Positions 33,241 to 36,823 of a stretch of DNA of 36,823 bases are shown here, one piece after another. The position numbers and the translations under genes were made by a program. Position 1 is the first letter of the stretch. Every line of letters begins with the position of its first letter. The stretch comes from JBGTIS01 sp041745535 (GTDB lineage Bacteria > Bacteroidota > Bacteroidia > Cytophagales > Cyclobacteriaceae). Where the stretch lies: positions 1-36,823 of the forward strand of contig JBGTIS010000350.1 in assembly GCA_041745535.1 (NCBI GenBank), given 5' to 3'. A model generated the notes under the pieces. It made no database searches. It had not been told where the DNA came from and saw nothing but the letters and a program-made list of their open reading frames with translations.

Positions 33241-34914
33241 ATGACCAGCGGCAAAAAGCTATCCGCTCATTCGTTTTGTCTAATGGCATGTTTTTCTATG
33301 TTACTTATTTCCTGTTCCAACGCAAAAGAAGATCAGGCAGCAGCCATTGGGATTAAGCATGTAATTGTAATTGGAGTAGATGGATTGAGCCCCAATGGAA
33401 TCGTGAACGCTGATACACCCGTACTGGACACCCTGATGAAAAATGGCGCATATACGCTGAATGCTCGGGGGGTGTTGCCTACCAGCAGCAGCAGTAACTG
33501 GGCTTCTATGGTTTCAGGTGCCGGACCGGAACAGCATGGCATTACCTCTAACGATTGGGAAAGAGATGACCGTCCTTATCCGCCTGTGGTAACCGGAACC
33601 GAGGATATTTTTCCTACCATTTTTGGAGTAGTCCGCAAGCAACGCCCTGATCTGGAAATCGGGGCTATTTATCATTGGTCGGGCTTTGGCCGGCTGATAG
33701 AAAAAAGTGCCCTGAGCTTTGATATGAATCCGGAAACAGAACACGCGACTGCCGCAACTGCTGTTCGGTATATTAAAAACAAAAAACCGGGTTTCCTTTT
33801 TGTTCATTTCGACCATGTAGACCATGCCGGACATGAATTCGGCCATAAAACGAAGGCTTACTATGAATCAGTAACCGTAGCCGACTCATTAATTGGCAGC
33901 ATCATTCAGGCCACTAAAGCGGCTGGTATCTTCGATGAAACCACTTTTATCGTTTCAGCCGACCATGGTGGTATTGGTTACGGGCATGGCGGACAGAGTT
34001 TGGATGAACTGGAAATCCCTTTTATTGTATATGGAAAAGATGTAAAAAAGTGCAATCTGATCAAAGAAAGCGTGTACACCTACGACAACGCGGCTACCGC
34101 AGCATTTATGCTGGGTGTAAAGCAACCCTATGCCTGGATTGGCAAACCGATAAAAAGCGTGTTTGAAGGATACCCTGAACCGGAAATCGGAGCGCAAAAG
34201 GGATTAATTGCCGCCCCCATCATTTATCCGAAACCTGATTTGTATGAACCTGCCGGTGGTTTATTTGTAGATAAAACTCCTGAAGTTAAAATTGAATCGG
34301 TTACTGAAAACGCCGAAATATACTATTCCCTGGATGGTTCGGAGCCTACTCGACAGTCGGAAAAATATAATGGGCCTTTTCAGCTAAACAAAAGTGCGGT
34401 GGTACAGGCCAAAGCGTTTTCGGGAGAGAATGAGCAAAGCAACGTGACAGAAGCTTTCTTCCGCCTGGTAAAAAGTAATGCGAACAACGGGGTAAAATAC
34501 AGTTATTATGAAGGTAACAACTGGCAGTTTCTGCCGGTATTCGCTACCCTGAAACCGGTACAAACCGGCACGAAATACCAATTCAGAATAGACGATCTGA
34601 ATGAAAAAGAAGGGCGGTTTGGTGTTTGGTTTACCTCATTTCTGAAAATTGATACGGAAGGTACCTATCGGTTTTATACCACCTCCGACGATGGCAGCAA
34701 ATTATATATTGATGGCGAAGAAGTAGTGAATAATGACGGCGACCATGGGGCTATCGAAAGAATGGGGGAAATTACATTAAAGCCCGGTTTGCACGAAATT
34801 ACTGTAGAATATTTTAATAAAGCTGGTGGCGGCTGGCTGGATGTGTATTACAAAGGCCCCGGCATCGTGAAACAGATTATTCCTGCTGACCATCTCTTTT
34901 TAAGTAAAAAATAA
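33241..34914 (+). CDS. Alkaline-phosphatase-superfamily phosphodiesterase lipoprotein with chitobiase-like and PA14 domains
   Basis: I start the gene at 33241 because a good lipoprotein signal (MTSGKKLSAH to LLISC, Cys25) begins there; an upstream in-frame ATG at 33109 would add 44 residues with no extra domain. Residues 40-340 are a type I phosphodiesterase/nucleotide pyrophosphatase-like domain: the metal aspartate in VIGVDG (Asp48), the nucleophile loop PTSSSSNW (80-87), HFDHVDHAGHEFG and SADHGGIGYGHGG. Residues of about 345-410 are a chitobiase C-terminal-like beta domain (YYSLDGSEPT). Residues of about 418-553 are a PA14 domain (YRFYTTSDDGSKLYIDGEEV). The enzyme probably removes phosphate or cleaves a phosphodiester on a surface-bound glycan. 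Confidence 0.88.
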   Translation: MTSGKKLSAHSFCLMACFSMLLISCSNAKEDQAAAIGIKHVIVIGVDGLSPNGIVNADTPVLDTLMKNGAYTLNARGVLPTSSSSNWASMVSGAGPEQHGITSNDWERDDRPYPPVVTGTEDIFPTIFGVVRKQRPDLEIGAIYHWSGFGRLIEKSALSFDMNPETEHATAATAVRYIKNKKPGFLFVHFDHVDHAGHEFGHKTKAYYESVTVADSLIGSIIQATKAAGIFDETTFIVSADHGGIGYGHGGQSLDELEIPFIVYGKDVKKCNLIKESVYTYDNAATAAFMLGVKQPYAWIGKPIKSVFEGYPEPEIGAQKGLIAAPIIYPKPDLYEPAGGLFVDKTPEVKIESVTENAEIYYSLDGSEPTRQSEKYNGPFQLNKSAVVQAKAFSGENEQSNVTEAFFRLVKSNANNGVKYSYYEGNNWQFLPVFATLKPVQTGTKYQFRIDDLNEKEGRFGVWFTSFLKIDTEGTYRFYTTSDDGSKLYIDGEEVVNNDGDHGAIERMGEITLKPGLHEITVEYFNKAGGGWLDVYYKGPGIVKQIIPADHLFLSKK

Positions 34915-34934
34915 TCCTCTGATTTTCCTTTACC

Positions 34935-34969
34935 GAACCCCGGCGTTATAGTTATTCCGGGGTTTTCTT
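34935..34969 (+). terminator. Rho-independent terminator closing the SusCD locus
   Basis: AACCCCGG (34936-34943) pairs with CCGGGGTT (34957-34964) and is followed by TTCTTATTTC. This is a strong GC stem 22 bases after the last gene. Confidence 0.82.
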
Positions 34970-35041
34970 ATTTCAAAAAATCACTAAAAACTCCTTCGAT
35001 AATAGAAATATATTCTGATAAATTGCTTATTATAATTTCTT

Positions 35042-35765
35042 TAGAGACTGTTTAAAAATACAATTCAGAAATTTTTAAGCATGAGGCGGATCATGGCAAT
35101 TTGTATAAACGCCTCACTATTTTTTACTTTTCTTTCATAATCCACTGTCAATCTTCTTTGGGCTGTAATCCAAGCAAAAGTACGTTCTACAACCTATCGT
35201 TTAGGCAATGGATAAAACAATCTGATACCCAATGGCTTGTTGACAATTTGTAGTATCCAACCTACGGCTTTAATTGTGTTCTTCACCCAGTTTTCAAATT
35301 CACCTCTATAGCCTGCCTCAGCAAAGATGACTTTGAGTCTAGGGAAATCGCCACATTGACTAAAAAGCCTGTTGAACACAAAACCAGCCTCCTTTCTCTC
35401 ATCAATACTGGCTTTATATACTACTTACTATACTCAATATCAATCCTAAAGTATCTACTATAATATGTCTTTTCCTTCCCTTGATATGTTTAGCCGCGTC
35501 ATAGCCTCTCTGTCCTCCCAGAAAAGTAGTCTTTACGCTTTGACTATCCAGTATGGCAGCTGATGGACTCTCTTTTCTTCCCTTTTTACAGCGTACTAAT
35601 TCTCGTAAGCCATCGTGTACATCTTGCCAGAGACCTGTGCGCTGATACTTACTGAAATAATAATATACCAACTGCCATGGAGGTAAATCTTTTGGCATCA
35701 TGCGCCAGGGTATTCCTCCTTTGGTAATGTAAAAAATGCCATTCCATATCGAGCGTAAACTGTAT
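35042..35765 (-). mobile_element. IS5/IS427-like insertion sequence, dead and truncated
   Basis: The minus strand encodes an IS5-family transposase: WRMMPKDLPPWQLVYYYF, ILDSQSVKTTFLGGQRGYD (first catalytic Asp) and HIIVDTLGL, then FAEAGYRG (second Asp) and VVERTFAWI (Glu). It is broken three ways. A four-base AGTA duplication near 35420 shifts the frame, a TAG precedes VVERTF at about 35192, and the N-terminus is missing beyond 35765. The transposase ends at 35065. GAGACTGTTTAAAAATA at 35044-35060 looks like the surviving terminal inverted repeat; the other end is lost. Confidence 0.82.
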
Positions 35766-35767
35766 TG

Positions 35768-36664
35768 CCTGGAATGAAATAAAAGACGGCACACATTTGA
35801 CGGTGGGCTTTGACGGCAAAGGGGTGCCTATCCGTGGTAGTGAAACAGGACGAATCCGGGAAAGCACCCCTACCCGCCTGGGCAAGGGAAAGAACAAAGA
35901 TGTGAAGCGGGAGGCTACGGTGAGTTTGAGCGGTTCCTCGAGCGATTGTTTTCACCCCCTAATGTAGTAAAGAAAACCACTGGGTTACAGCCCGTTCAAA
36001 AACACTTTGGCACGAACATAAGCATCTTCGGGCGTTTCTCTCGGACAAGAAACAAGCTATCAACTACGGTATAGGGAACCTGTTGAAGCGTGATGCCGAG
36101 GGCCAAAAACCTATTGTGGTATTGATAGACGGTGACCGCGCTTTGGAAAAGGCAGTCAGAAATTCCGCCCAGGCTTACGCAATAGGGCAGCGCATAGCCG
36201 CTTACATTCTAGATTTTATCCATGTGCTGGAGGTAGCCAACGCGCTATGGGGCGAAAATCATCCCAACCGTTCCCCCTGGGTTAGAAGTCAGGCTGCCCT
36301 GTTGCTCAATAGTGGGCATCCAGAAGTCCTCAAGCAGTGGCAAGCCATCCTTGAGCAAAATAATCTATCAAAAAACCAACACTATAACGTGCGACGGGCA
36401 ATTACTTATCTGGGAAATCATCAGCATATGGTGGATTATAAAATGTATTTACAGCAAGGCTTTCCTATTACCACTGGGGCGGTGGAAAGTGCCTGTGGCC
36501 ATTTTGTGAAGAGCAGGATGGAACGCGATGCCATGCATTGGGGTAAAGAAGGTGCCCAGAAAACGCTCAATATCCGAGCTGTAAAGAAAAATGGGGATTG
36601 GGATAGCTACATGGAAAATTTTATCAATAAAGAACAACAAAAACTTTATAAAAAGGCTGCTTAG
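35768..36664 (+). pseudogene. ISKra4-family transposase, 3' portion with frameshifts
   Basis: Three frames on the plus strand read in order as an ISKra4-type DDE transposase. A stretch near 35780-35940 has TVGFDGKGVPIRGSE (first catalytic Asp region). A second covers about 35935-36015. The third, open to 36664, has VVLIDGDRALEKAV (second Asp) and the family end motif ITTGAVESACGHFVKSRMER, then RAVKKNGDWDSYM. The N-terminal third is absent because the sequence abuts the IS5-like remnant at about 35766. It is not able to produce an active enzyme. Confidence 0.8.
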
Positions 36665-36699
36665 TCTGCCCCCAATATGTTATAAGTACCATGACAAAA

Positions 36700-36823
36700 T
36701 TAGTTATAATTTTGATTATAATTTGAGAAGTTCATTCTCCATTCTTTCCCAACAGCATCAAATATTCTATTGACCGCATAAAACAGGGCATCAGTTTCTT
36801 TATAATCTTCAGGTTTAAGTTGT
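36700..36823 (-). CDS. 3' end of a minus-strand gene cut by the window edge
   Basis: From the window end to the TAA at 36700-36702 one minus-strand frame stays open for 40 codons and reads LKPEDYKETDALFYAVNRIF, later KEWRMNF. The composition (acidic then basic, aromatic-rich) is that of a real Bacteroidota protein, but I do not recognise the family. The 35 bases between it and the ISKra4 remnant hold nothing else. Confidence 0.45.
   Translation of the reverse strand, partial: QLKPEDYKETDALFYAVNRIFDAVGKEWRMNFSNYNQNYN

Noticed and set aside
1..36823. CRISPR arrays
   Set aside because: No set of regularly spaced short direct repeats was seen; the only large repeats are the LamG coding units.

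Overview
The window comes from the chromosome of a Bacteroidota bacterium, most likely a Cytophagales relative (Hymenobacteraceae or Cytophagaceae type). The evidence is a SusC/SusD outer-membrane pair, a type IX secretion C-terminal sorting domain, SecD and SecF fused in one protein, weak Shine-Dalgarno use, and a TAnnTTTG-type promoter in front of the tRNA. The genus is an inference.

Left core (1-8528). A DnaJ/CbpA-type co-chaperone is followed by a site-2-protease-like M50 protease with CBS domains. Next come an isolated tRNA-Pro with anticodon AGG, complete with promoter, leader hairpin and terminator, and a chimeric dead gene (DUF1016/YhcG remnant fused to an alpha-galactosidase remnant). 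A phosphate-uptake operon follows: an alginate-export-like outer-membrane barrel, PstS lipoprotein, PstC, PstA and PstB. No phoU follows; the next thing is the first 36 codons of an ECF sigma factor, cut off at an island edge.

Decayed defence island (about 8784-16390). All genes lie on the minus strand: hsdR (open), hsdM (catalytic core deleted), a small antitoxin (open) with a frameshifted PIN toxin, an MntA-type nucleotidyltransferase antitoxin (open) with a frameshifted HepT toxin, and the N- and C-terminal remains of a COG1112-type helicase with a Vsr-like nuclease. An IS630-type transposase fragment sits at the upstream end. In both toxin-antitoxin modules the toxin is broken and the antitoxin kept, and each toxin can be repaired on paper by restoring one unit of a short tandem repeat.

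Middle core (16470-24710). A small secreted protein of unknown role is followed by SecDF, a DedA-family protein, TerC, and a membrane protein that I read as a divergent PiT-like transporter with two-fold internal motif repeats. TerC and the PiT-like gene form a tight two-gene operon. A glutamate/dicarboxylate symporter lies on the minus strand. A 57-residue TatA-like ORF, too short for routine ORF calling, overlaps the region of a truncated kup remnant.

Uptake locus (24711-34969). SusC, SusD, a three-LamG-domain T9SS-secreted protein, a small lipoprotein and an alkaline-phosphatase-superfamily lipoprotein with chitobiase-like and PA14 domains form one cluster closed by a terminator. No glycoside hydrolase is present, which suggests a phosphorylated or phosphodiester-containing substrate. 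Upstream lies a cluster of ATACTAAA repeats.

Right end (35042-36823). Two dead insertion sequences abut each other (an IS5/IS427-like one on minus and an ISKra4-like one on plus), followed by the tail of a minus-strand gene that runs off the window.
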